Assembly: GCA_025363535.1 (NCBI GenBank)
Contig: JANYDP010000560.1
Coordinates: forward strand, 1 to 14,875
DNA length: 14,875 bases
Source of the DNA: Verrucomicrobiota bacterium
GTDB taxonomy: Bacteria; Verrucomicrobiota; Verrucomicrobiia; Limisphaerales; CAIQOK01
Reading direction: 5' to 3'
In this document: positions 1 to 7,459 of the stretch, in pieces
Layout of the letters: the number at the start of each line of letters is the position of its first letter
Numbering within the stretch: position 1 is the first letter of the stretch
Position numbers and translations under genes: made by a program
Notes under the pieces: generated by a model
Seen by the model: only the letters and a program-made list of their open reading frames with translations
The model's database searches: none
Told to the model about the DNA's origin: nothing

Positions 1-1276
1 CGAAACGCTCCGCAAAATCCGCGCGACCGATCCCAAGCTGCTCGTCATTTTGATGACGGCTTACGGGACGACGCAGACCGCCATCGAGGCGATGAAGCTG
101 GGGGCTTACGATTATCTGCTCAAGCCGTTCGACATTCCCAAGCTCAAGGAAGTCGTCGCCAACGCGCTCAAGGCCGCGCAGGACATGCGGCAGGTCGTCT
201 CGTATCAGCCGCTGCTGGAATCGGAAGATTACGAGCTGGGCATCGTGGGCCGCAGCGGGCCGATGCAGCAGGTCTTCAAGCTCATCGGCCAGGTCGCCGG
301 CACCGACGCCACCACGCTGATCACCGGCGAGAGCGGCACCGGCAAGGAACTCGTCGCCCGCGCGATTTATCATCACAGCAACCGCAGTGCACGGCCGTTT
401 CTGGCGGTGAACTGTGCGGCGATTCCGGAGCAACTCCTCGAAAGCGAACTGTTCGGCCACGAGCGCGGGGCCTTTACTGGCGCAACGTTGCAACGCATCG
501 GTAAGTTTGAGCAATGCAATGGCGGCACGATTTTTCTGGACGAGATCGGCGACATGACGCCCGCGACGCAGACGAAAATTTTGCGCGTGTTGCAATCCGG
601 CACGTTCGAGCGCGTCGGCGGCAACCAGCCCATCAAGGCGGACGTGCGCATCATCGCCGCGACCAACAAGCCGCTGGAAGAAGCGGTGGCCGCGCGGCAG
701 TTTCGCGAGGATTTGTTTTACCGGCTCAACGTCGTGCGCATCCAGATGCCGGCGTTGCGCGAGCGGCGCGACGACGTGCGGTTGCTGGTGAATTATTTCC
801 TGAAGAAATTCGCGAAAGATCAGCAGGCCGCGCCCAAGTCCATTTCCACCGGCGTCGTCAAGGCGCTGGAGCAATATCATTGGCCGGGCAACGTCCGCGA
901 ATTGGAGAACATCCTCCGTCGCGCACACGTCGTGGCCAAGGGCGACGCGATTTTGTTGAGCGATCTGCCGGCGGAAGTTTTGAATCCGACCGCCGTGGCG
1001 GGGGTGGTAACGCTGACTGCCAGCACATCGGGCGTGGCGGCGACGGATGCGGGAGTGACGGATATTGTTGCCCTGGCGCGCAAACTATTTCATTGGGCGA
1101 GAAAAAATCCCAAGCTGAAACTCATCCCCGCCGTCGAGCGCGAGCTGATCATCCAGGCGCTTTCGGAAACCGCCGGCAACCAGGTGCAGGCAGCCAAGCT
1201 GCTCGGCATTACGCGCGCGACCCTCCGCAAGCGCGTGGATAAATTCGACATCCACCGCGAACTCAAAATCCAGTGA
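1..1276 (+). CDS. NtrC-family sigma-54-dependent response regulator (5' end cut off)
   Basis: This is a two-component response regulator that activates sigma-54 RNA polymerase by ATP hydrolysis. The open frame runs in from the window edge (first full codon at base 2), so the phosphoacceptor Asp lies outside. 424 residues are visible. The end of the receiver domain is seen as MTAYGTT followed by LLKPFD with the conserved Lys at about visible residue 41. The AAA+ domain follows, with Walker A GESGTGKE (about 109-116), the sigma-54-contacting loop GAFTGA (about 156-161), Walker B FLDE (about 178-181) and the LFYRLNV and WPGNVRELEN motifs. A Fis-type helix-turn-helix ends the protein (NQVQAAKLLGITRATLRKRV). 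Its stop overlaps the GTG start of the glycosyltransferase by four bases. The family is certain. Control of the pilus genes further along, as by PilR, is an inference from the sigma-54 promoters seen there. It could equally control exopolysaccharide genes. Confidence 0.95.
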   Translation, partial: ETLRKIRATDPKLLVILMTAYGTTQTAIEAMKLGAYDYLLKPFDIPKLKEVVANALKAAQDMRQVVSYQPLLESEDYELGIVGRSGPMQQVFKLIGQVAGTDATTLITGESGTGKELVARAIYHHSNRSARPFLAVNCAAIPEQLLESELFGHERGAFTGATLQRIGKFEQCNGGTIFLDEIGDMTPATQTKILRVLQSGTFERVGGNQPIKADVRIIAATNKPLEEAVAARQFREDLFYRLNVVRIQMPALRERRDDVRLLVNYFLKKFAKDQQAAPKSISTGVVKALEQYHWPGNVRELENILRRAHVVAKGDAILLSDLPAEVLNPTAVAGVVTLTASTSGVAATDAGVTDIVALARKLFHWARKNPKLKLIPAVERELIIQALSETAGNQVQAAKLLGITRATLRKRVDKFDIHRELKIQ

Positions 1277-2100
1277 GCGTGAAGCCGCACCGCCTGCTCA
1301 TCCTCGTTCCGGCGTACAACGAAGAGGCGCGCATCGAACCGGTGCTGCGCAGCTACGCCCAATACTTCCAGCAAAATTATCAGGGGGAATTTCGCGTGGT
1401 CGTCGTCTTGAATGGCTGCCGCGACAACACGCTCGGTGTGGTGCAGCGTGTGGCCAAGGAATTTCCCGCCGTCAGCGCGCTGGAATTCAAGGAACCCATC
1501 GGCAAAGGCGGCGCGCTCATCGAGGGATTGCGATTGGCGTCACTCGGAGATTTCATTGGCTACGTGGACGCCGACGGCGCTTCGCCGCCGCACGCGCTGC
1601 ACGCGCTGATTCAACGCATGGGTGAGGCGGATTGCGTGATCGGCTCGCGCTGGCTGCCGGGCGCGACGCTCCACCAGGCACAGCCGTTTTTGCGCCGGTT
1701 CACCAGCCGCACGTTTCATTTCATCGTCGAGCTTTTGTTCTGGATGAACATCAAGGACACGCAATGCCCGTGCAAGGTGATGACCCGTGAGTGCGTGGAA
1801 AAAATCCACTCGTCGCTCCAGATCGCGGATCTCGCTTTTGATGTAAACCTGTTGGTGGCCCTGCGGCGCGCAGGTTTTCGCGTGCTGGAAGTGCCGACCG
1901 AATGGACGGATCAGGCGGGTTCGAAAGTCACGGCGTCGTTGTTCCGGTCTTCCCTGACGATGTTTTTGTCGGTCGTTCGAATCCGGCTGATCTACTCGCC
2001 ATTTTATTCCTGGCTGCGCCTGCTGAGTCCGCTCGAAGGTTGGATCTACAAAAAGCTGCGGGCACCCGCACCGCGGCGAACCGAGTCCGGGCAGAAATAA
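1273..2100 (+). CDS. Family 2 glycosyltransferase, polyprenyl-phosphate sugar transferase type
   Basis: This 275-residue GT-A fold glycosyltransferase resembles dolichyl-phosphate beta-glucosyltransferases, which move a sugar from a nucleotide donor to a polyprenyl phosphate at the membrane. The N-terminus has the nucleotide-binding strand LLILVPAYNEE (residues 8-18), then VVVLNGCRDNT, PIGKGGAL (75-82) and the metal-binding DxD within YVDADG (97-102). CVIGSRW and the QCPCKV stretch are also typical of this subgroup. No transmembrane segment is obvious; the C-terminal part is basic and aromatic and may lie on the membrane. The start is GTG, read from the GTGA that holds the stop of the regulator gene, so the two are probably translationally coupled. 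The family is well supported. The exact sugar and acceptor cannot be read from the sequence. It faces a flippase-like gene with only three bases between their stop codons. Confidence 0.9.
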   Translation: MSVKPHRLLILVPAYNEEARIEPVLRSYAQYFQQNYQGEFRVVVVLNGCRDNTLGVVQRVAKEFPAVSALEFKEPIGKGGALIEGLRLASLGDFIGYVDADGASPPHALHALIQRMGEADCVIGSRWLPGATLHQAQPFLRRFTSRTFHFIVELLFWMNIKDTQCPCKVMTRECVEKIHSSLQIADLAFDVNLLVALRRAGFRVLEVPTEWTDQAGSKVTASLFRSSLTMFLSVVRIRLIYSPFYSWLRLLSPLEGWIYKKLRAPAPRRTESGQK

Positions 2101-2103
2101 ATT

Positions 2104-3411
2104 TCACGCTCCGGTCGCCGGAATTTGTGTGGCCGGCCGGGATTTTCCAAAGGCACCCCACGCGCAGACGGCGAGCAGGAGGCAGTTGAATGCGCCCAAG
2201 GTTTGCAGCACGGTGGTGAGCGTGTGGGGATAGTGGTTCAAAATGTACGGCAGCGTAACACCGTACGCGACCGCCACCGTCACGATGGCGGGCACGACGC
2301 GGAATTGTTTGCGCGCCATAAGGTCGTTCACCAAAACATTTGCGAGCGCCAGCGGCACCATCGCCGCCGCGTACCACGGCAGGAGACCCATGATCGAAGG
2401 CAGCCATTCGGCGGGGAAAACTCCGATCCATTTGATCACCCAGCGGCCGGTCAGACACAATCCCAGGCCGCCGAACACAGCCAGCGCGCCGGTGCCGAGC
2501 AGCACGAGTTTGAGCAGGTTGCTCTTCTCCGCCTTGGCGTTGCTGTGGACGAGTTTGGGAAACATCACCGCCGCCAGCGGCAGCACCAGCCAGAGCAAGG
2601 CGCGCGACAAGGTGCCTGCCGCCGAGTAAGGTGCCATTTCAGTGGACGTAAAAAACGCCTTCGCGAAGATGGTGTCGGACGCAAACATGAACTGGAACGC
2701 GCCGAAGCCGAAAAGCAGCGGCGTGATCTCGCGCAGCAGCGCGCGCCCGTCAAATGTTTCGCGCGGCTGCATCCATAAATCGCGTGTCACCCAGATCGCA
2801 ATGATGGCGGCAATCGTCATGCCGACCAGCGCGCCCATCATCATGCCCGCTGCGCCATAGCCTAGTGCCAACACCAGAACCGCGGCCACGCCCACGCGGG
2901 ATACCCCGGCGATCATGGCTGACCAGCCCATCGTAAAAAAATCCTGTTTGCCCTGCATCACACCGCCGAGCATCGGTGCCCACAGCGAAAGCAAAACCGT
3001 CAGCAGCGTGATCCAAAGCGGCAGGGCGCTGCCGAGTGAGAGACGCTCGACGATCTGACCTTGGAAAATGAAAACGACCACGGCGACTGCGAGCCACACC
3101 ACAAACAGAGAAAGGAAGGCGACCCGGATCATGCCCGCCAGTTGCCGGGTGCGGTTGGTCGCCAGCGCCGCCGCCGTTTGCTGCGCCAAAATCATTTGCA
3201 AGGGAGTGGTGGGCAGCACCGCCGTCACCATCAACAGCGCGGCGAAAATGCTGTATTGCGCCTCGGGGATTTTCTTGGAAAGAAAATGCACGCCGAAGCT
3301 CAAGAGGCCGCCCGCAATGCTGGCGATCATCAGCCAGCCGCTTTGTTTAAAAAAAGCGGAGTGCTGTTTGGCGGCGTGGAGCGGCGGCGGTGCGGTTGTC
3401 TCGGAAGTCAT
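2104..3411 (-). CDS. Polysaccharide flippase-like multi-spanning membrane protein (Wzx/MATE-type)
   Basis: This 435-residue protein is almost wholly made of hydrophobic segments with short polar loops, as expected for about 12 membrane helices. After a short polar N-terminus it begins with a helix and motif (GWLMIASIAGGLLSFGVHFL), followed by a KKIPEAQYSIFAALL stretch. This pattern recalls oligosaccharide flippases of the MOP superfamily, which carry lipid-linked sugars across the inner membrane. Length (400-500 residues) fits the family. It is the last of three minus-strand genes, 30 bases after the stop of the M20 peptidase gene, and ends tail to tail with the glycosyltransferase. Pairing with that enzyme in one glycan pathway is plausible but inferred. 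The substrate is unknown. The start is ATG with no clear Shine-Dalgarno sequence. Confidence 0.82.
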   Translation of the reverse strand: MTSETTAPPPLHAAKQHSAFFKQSGWLMIASIAGGLLSFGVHFLSKKIPEAQYSIFAALLMVTAVLPTTPLQMILAQQTAAALATNRTRQLAGMIRVAFLSLFVVWLAVAVVVFIFQGQIVERLSLGSALPLWITLLTVLLSLWAPMLGGVMQGKQDFFTMGWSAMIAGVSRVGVAAVLVLALGYGAAGMMMGALVGMTIAAIIAIWVTRDLWMQPRETFDGRALLREITPLLFGFGAFQFMFASDTIFAKAFFTSTEMAPYSAAGTLSRALLWLVLPLAAVMFPKLVHSNAKAEKSNLLKLVLLGTGALAVFGGLGLCLTGRWVIKWIGVFPAEWLPSIMGLLPWYAAAMVPLALANVLVNDLMARKQFRVVPAIVTVAVAYGVTLPYILNHYPHTLTTVLQTLGAFNCLLLAVCAWGAFGKSRPATQIPATGA

Positions 3412-3441
3412 GGTGCTTTGACTGCGGTTGGCGGTTTTGGT

Positions 3442-4569
3442 TCAGGGCAGGGAACAAAAAAACTGGAGCAACATTTTCTCGGCGCGTTGCAGCGAGGCGA
3501 GCGAAATCCATTCGTCCGCCGTGTGCGCCTGTGCGATGTCCCCGGGGCCGAAGACGACGCTCGGAATGCCGCCGCCGGCCAGCACCGAGGCGTCGCAAAA
3601 ATAATCCACGCCCGCCGGCTGCGTCTGGCCGGCGCAGCGCATGAACTGCCGGACGAGCGGCAGCGAGATGTTGGTTTCCAGCGGCAGCGCGGGCAGGAGT
3701 TTGGCGCGGCTGAATATTGCTCGAAGCTTTTTCCGGGCGACCAGCGCGGTGATTTCGCGGCGCACACCGGCTTCCGTTTCGCCGGGCAACGTGCGGCGGT
3801 CAATCGTGATGGAACACGCGTCCGGCACAATGTTCGGCTGCGTGCCGCCGTGGATCATGCCGACGTTCACGGTCGCGTGGCCGAGCAGGGGATGGCGACG
3901 GTGGCGCAGTTGCGCGGCGTAATCGGTTTCCAGCGTGTCCACGATACGGGCCATGACGTGGACAGCGTTGCGGCCGAGGTCGGGGCGCGCACCGTGGGCG
4001 GACTTGCCGTGAGTTTCCAGCTTGAGCCAGAGGCTGCCTTTGTGGGCGGTGACAATTTTCAGCCGCGTGGGTTCGCCGACGATCGCAAGGTCGGCTTTCA
4101 AACCACTCGCGGCCAGTGCGCGCGAACCGGCTTGCGCATTTTCCTCATCCACGAGTCCGGCAAAAATAATTTCCGTCGTCTGCGGACGCGTCTTCGAGTT
4201 GGCGAGTTCACACAGCGCAGTGAGCATGGCGGCGACGGAGCCTTTGGTGTCACACGCGCCGCGGCCAAATAGGCGGCCGTTTTTTTTGCGCGGGTTAAAC
4301 TGGCTGGCGGCGGCGGGAACGGTGTCGAGATGCGGCGCAAGCAGGAGGCGCTGGCGGATTTTTCCCGGTGGAGAAAGTCGCGCGATCAGGTTGGAGCGAC
4401 CCGGGAGAACTTTTTGAAATTCGATGCTGAGTCCGGCGCGGGCGGCGATGGTCGTAAGAAATTCGGCCACGCGCTGTTCGCCAGCCTGCGGATCGCCGAC
4501 GGGCAGGAAGGCGGGATTCACGCTGGGCAGCGCGATCAATTCGCTCAAGAGTTTTTCAGTTTTATCCAT
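3442..4569 (-). CDS. M20 family metallopeptidase / deacylase (ArgE/DapE/CPG2 type)
   Basis: This is a di-zinc amidohydrolase of the M20 family, whose members remove acyl groups from amino acids (acetylornithine, succinyl-diaminopimelate) or cut small peptides in the cytoplasm. From the start chosen here (375 residues), the metal and catalytic residues are visible: His80 and Asp82 in APHLDTVP, Asp107 in GRGACDTKG, the Glu pair in VDEEN (142-143), Glu166 in VGEPT and His349 in GDIAQAHTADEW. His192 in KSAHGA belongs to the lid/dimer domain. Homology starts at MDKTEKLL, and TTGGAACC sits just before this ATG. A longer frame starts at 4653 and overlaps the stop of the permease gene as TGATG, which would suit translational coupling, but its 28 extra residues look unlike the family. 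The substrate is not assignable; ArgE-like is likely. Confidence 0.88.
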   Translation of the reverse strand: MDKTEKLLSELIALPSVNPAFLPVGDPQAGEQRVAEFLTTIAARAGLSIEFQKVLPGRSNLIARLSPPGKIRQRLLLAPHLDTVPAAASQFNPRKKNGRLFGRGACDTKGSVAAMLTALCELANSKTRPQTTEIIFAGLVDEENAQAGSRALAASGLKADLAIVGEPTRLKIVTAHKGSLWLKLETHGKSAHGARPDLGRNAVHVMARIVDTLETDYAAQLRHRRHPLLGHATVNVGMIHGGTQPNIVPDACSITIDRRTLPGETEAGVRREITALVARKKLRAIFSRAKLLPALPLETNISLPLVRQFMRCAGQTQPAGVDYFCDASVLAGGGIPSVVFGPGDIAQAHTADEWISLASLQRAEKMLLQFFCSLP

Positions 4570-4652
4570 GCCGGTTCCAAGTGGACGAACGTGCAGCATA
4601 AAAAAATCTCGCGCGGGTGTCGAGCCGGAGGTTTGGCAGAAAGACACTGCCA

Positions 4653-5393
4653 TCAGAGCAGCAACCGCAGGGAAGCCAGCACGGTCAATGCGAGCACCAT
4701 GCTTTCAAACCAGGTCTGGTTGATGCGCCGTAAAATCACCGGACCCAGCAGCGCGCCGGGAATCATGGGGATCAGCAACTCCGCATCCATCAGGAGCGAA
4801 CCGGAAGTGATCAGACCGAGTTGCATGCTGAAAGGCACTTTGAAACTGTTGACCAGCATGAAAAACCACGCGCCCGTGCCGATGAATACCAACTTGGGCA
4901 GACCGATGGCGAGCAGGTAGAGCGACATCACCGGCCCGGCGGCATTGGCGACCATCGTGGTGAAACCCGCGAGCATGCCCGTCAGTGCCGTGAACCACCA
5001 GGCGTGCGGCAAATGGGCGTCGAGTTGATCCGCTTGCCGTTTGCGCCAGAGGTGCAACGCCACCATCGCCAGCAAAATTCCACCGATCAGCCGTTGCATC
5101 TGCGCGCTGCTGATTTTTCCCAGGGTGAAATAGCCCGCCGCCACGCCGAGGATCACCCATGGAAATAACTTCCACAGGTGCGACCAGCTCGCGTGTTTGC
5201 GGAAGAAGGCGAGTCCGAATAAATCCGCGCACAAGAGCAGCGGCAGCAGCGCTCCGGTGGACGCCCGCGCCGGCAAGGCGTTGGCAAACAGCGCCACGGA
5301 CAACACGCCCAAGCCGGCGATGCCGGTCTTTGACAGGCCGGTGAAGAAGGCACCGAGTGAAAGCAACGTCCACTGCCAGGCGGTTAATTCCAT
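4653..5393 (-). CDS. TauE/SafE family (sulfite exporter-type) membrane permease
   Basis: This is a 246-residue integral membrane protein of the TauE/SafE (DUF81) family, whose members are thought to export sulfite, sulfonate or related organic anions. About eight hydrophobic segments are seen. The first repeat carries the family signature GLSKTGIAGLGVLSVALFAN (about 19-38). The second begins near residue 136 with GMLAGFTTMVANAAGPVMSLYLL (split here as GMLAGFTTMVANAAGP and VMSLYLL), then GTGAWFFMLVNSFKVPF. A longer frame extends upstream to 5543, but its extra residues are Pro/Arg-rich and unlike a membrane leader, so the ATG at 5393 is preferred. It heads a minus-strand group, followed by the M20 enzyme, and is divergent from the MntR-type regulator gene. 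The transported substrate is unknown; the family name should not be taken as proof of sulfite export. Confidence 0.88.
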   Translation of the reverse strand: MELTAWQWTLLSLGAFFTGLSKTGIAGLGVLSVALFANALPARASTGALLPLLLCADLFGLAFFRKHASWSHLWKLFPWVILGVAAGYFTLGKISSAQMQRLIGGILLAMVALHLWRKRQADQLDAHLPHAWWFTALTGMLAGFTTMVANAAGPVMSLYLLAIGLPKLVFIGTGAWFFMLVNSFKVPFSMQLGLITSGSLLMDAELLIPMIPGALLGPVILRRINQTWFESMVLALTVLASLRLLL

Positions 5394-5680
5394 GCGCGGA
5401 TGATGCGGGGTTCGTCTGTGCCCACGCAATCCCGGAGGCGGGGGAATCAAGATGTGCCGGACGGGCAGCGGCCTGGGCCGAAAAAGCCCGTGCGCCGCAG
5501 GCGCAGGCGATCCCACGATGTTGGAGCCGGTGACCTGCCGCAATCACATTCAGCCGAAATACAATTGCAACTGCCTTCGGAGCAGGCGGGACGTGAGCCG
5601 GGCACTTTTCCAGGGACGTCGCGTCTGGTGGAATTAAAAACCTAGACTATCAAAAGGCCGTGGGCTTCACTGCTGCCGAC
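5394..5680. other. Divergent intergenic region between permease and MntR-type genes
   Basis: About 290 bases separate the starts of the two divergent genes and should hold both promoters. I see only weak structure. A small odd palindrome TGCGCC-GCA-GGCGCA lies at 5491-5505, a GGCC-rich fold bounded by CGGGC (5462-5466) and GCCCG (5486-5490), and a short hairpin with a UUCG-type loop at 5571-5585. An AT-richer stretch (5631-5655) with TAGACTAT at 5643-5650 could act as a -10 for the plus-strand gene, but no convincing -35 goes with it. No known riboswitch core is recognisable to me, and I do not see an E. coli-like MntR operator. Confidence 0.4.
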
Positions 5681-6145
5681 ATGCCGCCCGCCATCCGCAA
5701 AAAGTCCGCCGCGCCGCCGTCTCCGGCGGTGCGCGCCGCCGCCCAGCAGGCGGAGATTTTCCGCCGGTCGCGCAAGGATCGGGCGATGGAGATCGCGCAG
5801 GATTATGTGGAGGCCATCGCGGATTTATCGGTGCGGCTGGGCGAGGCGCGCGTGGTGGATCTGGCGCGGCGGCTGGGGGTGACGCATGTGACGGTGAACC
5901 GCACGCTGGCCCGGCTGAAGTCGGCGGGCTACGTGAACACCAAGCCGTACCGGGCGATTTTCCTGACGGACGCGGGCCGCACGCTGGCCGAGGAATGCAA
6001 GCGCCGACATGAAACAGTCGTGGCTTTTTTGCGGTCACTGGGGATTTCTGAGCGGGTGGCGGAGATGGATGCTGAGGGCATCGAGCATCACGTCAGCCCG
6101 GAAACCTTGGCCGCGTTCGAACGGGGTTTGAAAAAAAGCGGATGA
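5681..6145 (+). CDS. mntR: MntR-type metal-dependent transcriptional repressor (DtxR family)
   Basis: This is a DNA-binding repressor of the DtxR/MntR family that senses manganese in the cytoplasm and shuts off uptake genes. A winged helix (about residues 38-100) is followed by the dimer domain. All metal ligands known from B. subtilis MntR have counterparts: Asp and Glu in QDYVE (41 and 44), His in KRRHETV, and Glu, Glu, His in DAEGIEHHVSPETL. The last motif is nearly the same as in E. coli MntR. The C-terminal SH3-like domain of DtxR is absent, as usual for MntR. The start chosen is ATG; a GTG seven codons upstream (5660) is also open, and AAAAGG lies close before it, so either could be used. 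The ATG gives 154 residues, close to the E. coli protein. No manganese transporter gene is in the window. It overlaps the DUF971 gene. Confidence 0.9.
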   Translation: MPPAIRKKSAAPPSPAVRAAAQQAEIFRRSRKDRAMEIAQDYVEAIADLSVRLGEARVVDLARRLGVTHVTVNRTLARLKSAGYVNTKPYRAIFLTDAGRTLAEECKRRHETVVAFLRSLGISERVAEMDAEGIEHHVSPETLAAFERGLKKSG

Positions 6146-6450
6146 AAATTTTAGACTTTCAACAAATCGGCGAGGAACTGGCGATCAAGTGGGACGACGG
6201 CGGGGAGAGTTTCATCCAGCTGGAAACTTTGCGGCGGTGCTGTCTATGCGCGGGTTGCAAGGGCGAGGTGGACATCATGGGGAATCTTTACAAGAACCCC
6301 GAGAAACCGCTGACCGCCGCCGCGTTCAAGCTGGTGCGGATGGACCGGGTGGGCGGCTACGCGCTCCAGCCGGCGTGGGGCGACGGGCATTCGACGGGGC
6401 TTTTTTCGTTTGAGTATTTGAAGCGCGTGGGTGAACTGCCGCCCGCGTGA
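6142..6450 (+). CDS. DUF971 domain protein (gamma-butyrobetaine hydroxylase N-terminal-like)
   Basis: This 102-residue protein is a stand-alone DUF971 domain, the small zinc-binding fold found at the N-terminus of gamma-butyrobetaine hydroxylase and as single proteins in many bacteria. The sequence shows the cysteine cluster CCLCAGCKGE (33-42, Cys33, 34, 36 and 39) and the conserved GYALQPAWGDGHSTG stretch (72-86) with His83, followed by FSFEYL. Such single-domain proteins often sit beside iron-sulfur or Mrp-type genes, but no such gene is present here. The start codon is read from ATGA shared with the stop of the mntR-like gene, so the pair is likely made from one message. The function is unknown. 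The stop is followed within a few bases by the terminator shared with the opposite strand. Confidence 0.9.
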   Translation: MKILDFQQIGEELAIKWDDGGESFIQLETLRRCCLCAGCKGEVDIMGNLYKNPEKPLTAAAFKLVRMDRVGGYALQPAWGDGHSTGLFSFEYLKRVGELPPA

Positions 6451-6453
6451 AAA

Positions 6454-6489
6454 TAAAAAAAGCCGCCCGGGGGATGGTCCGGGCGGCTT
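6454..6489 (-). terminator. Rho-independent terminator ending the exported-protein gene
   Basis: A perfect 11-bp stem is formed by AAGCCGCCCGG (6460-6470) and CCGGGCGGCTT (6479-6489) with an 8-base loop. Read on the minus strand it is followed by a run of T (the A run at 6454-6460 on the plus strand), so it ends transcripts coming from the 7411-6506 gene. On the plus strand no T run follows, but the hairpin lies directly after the DUF971 stop and may also stabilise that message. Confidence 0.9.
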
Positions 6490-6505
6490 GAGGAGGAACC
6501 GAGGC

Positions 6506-7411
6506 TTACGGGCTGACCCGCGAGACGCGGTAACTGACATTGGTGCCGGGACTCGCCAGGCCCTTGGTACTGCTGGCCGGTGCGGTCGAGCCGCCAGTGA
6601 GTGTTCCGGCGGTTATGCGTAGCGAGAAATTGGTGGGGCTGGTGGATTTAATATCTACAAAGCCGATCTTTTTCGAGACTGACAATAAGCAGCGGCTTCC
6701 TCCACTGAGGGAGTAACCTGGCCCGGAGCCATTAATGTTGTACACATTGGGAAAGCCATAACCCAGGTAGGGAGTTAGTGTGAAGAATTCATAAGACGAC
6801 ACTCCGCCCAATTTTTCAGTGCCCAGCCAGGATCCTGACAAGTCCACCAGATTGGTTTTGATCGGCACTCCCGAATACTTTCCGCTACCACCCAAGGACG
6901 ATGAATACATCGCCGTGAATCTTTTGTTGGCGGTGATTTTGGCAACGAAGCTGACTTGGTTGGTGATGTAGTTAGTGCCGGAAGCAGCCGGGGACAGTTC
7001 TATGAAAAATCCATAGACCGTGCTGTGCTGGGTGTCTTGAATCCAAGAACCTGACTGCGCAGTAAGCTGGTAAAGATTGGTGAAGCCGGTGGAACTCGGG
7101 GTGTCACCGCGGCTATCCGAGCCTGAGCCTCGGGGGTTCGTGGTGAGCGAGCCAGGAGTCACCTTCGTCTGAAAAAGCAGGTTGTTGAAGGTAAAATTGC
7201 CGTAAGCATCCAGGTTGGTCGTGAAGTTGATGAACATGATGCCCGACTGTCCATTTGGGCCGGTGACGGTGCAATCCCAGCCAGCCACGCCATTCGTCAG
7301 CAAGGGCAGAAGTGGTAGCGCGGCCTGCCCCGGGAAGGTGCCTGCACCGAGCAGCGCGGCGGTGAGCAGGACGGGGGAGAAACGATTTGCGAAGGTGAAA
7401 TATTTTTTCAT
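6506..7411 (-). CDS. Exported protein of unknown function, downstream of the secretin
   Basis: I do not recognise this 301-residue protein. It has a clear Sec signal peptide: MKKYFTFANR, a hydrophobic core SPVLLTAALLGAG and a likely cut near GQA-ALP (about residue 30). The mature part is rich in Gly, Ser, Thr and Asn and poor in charge, and alternates short hydrophobic and polar stretches as in beta-rich secreted or outer-membrane proteins. Features include GWDCTVTGPNGQSGIMFINF near the mature N-terminus. The ATG at 7411 is preferred over a TTG three codons earlier because it gives a normal signal peptide. No Shine-Dalgarno sequence is clear. It starts only 49 bases after the secretin stop with no terminator between, and ends in a strong terminator, so it may share the secretin transcript and be made with the pilus machine. 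A function in pili is only a guess. Confidence 0.75.
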   Translation of the reverse strand: MKKYFTFANRFSPVLLTAALLGAGTFPGQAALPLLPLLTNGVAGWDCTVTGPNGQSGIMFINFTTNLDAYGNFTFNNLLFQTKVTPGSLTTNPRGSGSDSRGDTPSSTGFTNLYQLTAQSGSWIQDTQHSTVYGFFIELSPAASGTNYITNQVSFVAKITANKRFTAMYSSSLGGSGKYSGVPIKTNLVDLSGSWLGTEKLGGVSSYEFFTLTPYLGYGFPNVYNINGSGPGYSLSGGSRCLLSVSKKIGFVDIKSTSPTNFSLRITAGTLTGGSTAPASSTKGLASPGTNVSYRVSRVSP

Positions 7412-7459
7412 AGGCAACAAGTTGACATTTTTTATGTAACTGCGGAGGCTTCGCGTCCG

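Noticed and set aside
3061..4272. A 403-codon plus-strand frame opposite the flippase and M20 genes
   Set aside because: It crosses two well-supported opposite-strand genes and their gap, and its Arg/His/Gln-rich content is typical of a shadow frame.
5491..5505. Small palindrome TGCGCC-GCA-GGCGCA as an MntR operator
   Set aside because: Such short GC palindromes are expected by chance in DNA of this composition, and it does not resemble known MntR sites.
5400..5600. Possible riboswitch in the leader of the permease gene
   Set aside because: Several short GC-rich hairpins are present, but I could not find the conserved cores of cobalamin, TPP, SAM or yybP-ykoY manganese riboswitches.
7421..7440. 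Imperfect inverted repeat GTTGACAT / ATGTAAC with a T run, and a TTGACA box
   Set aside because: The stem is AT-rich with a bulge, so a poor terminator for the secretin gene, and no -10 lies at a suitable distance on the plus strand.
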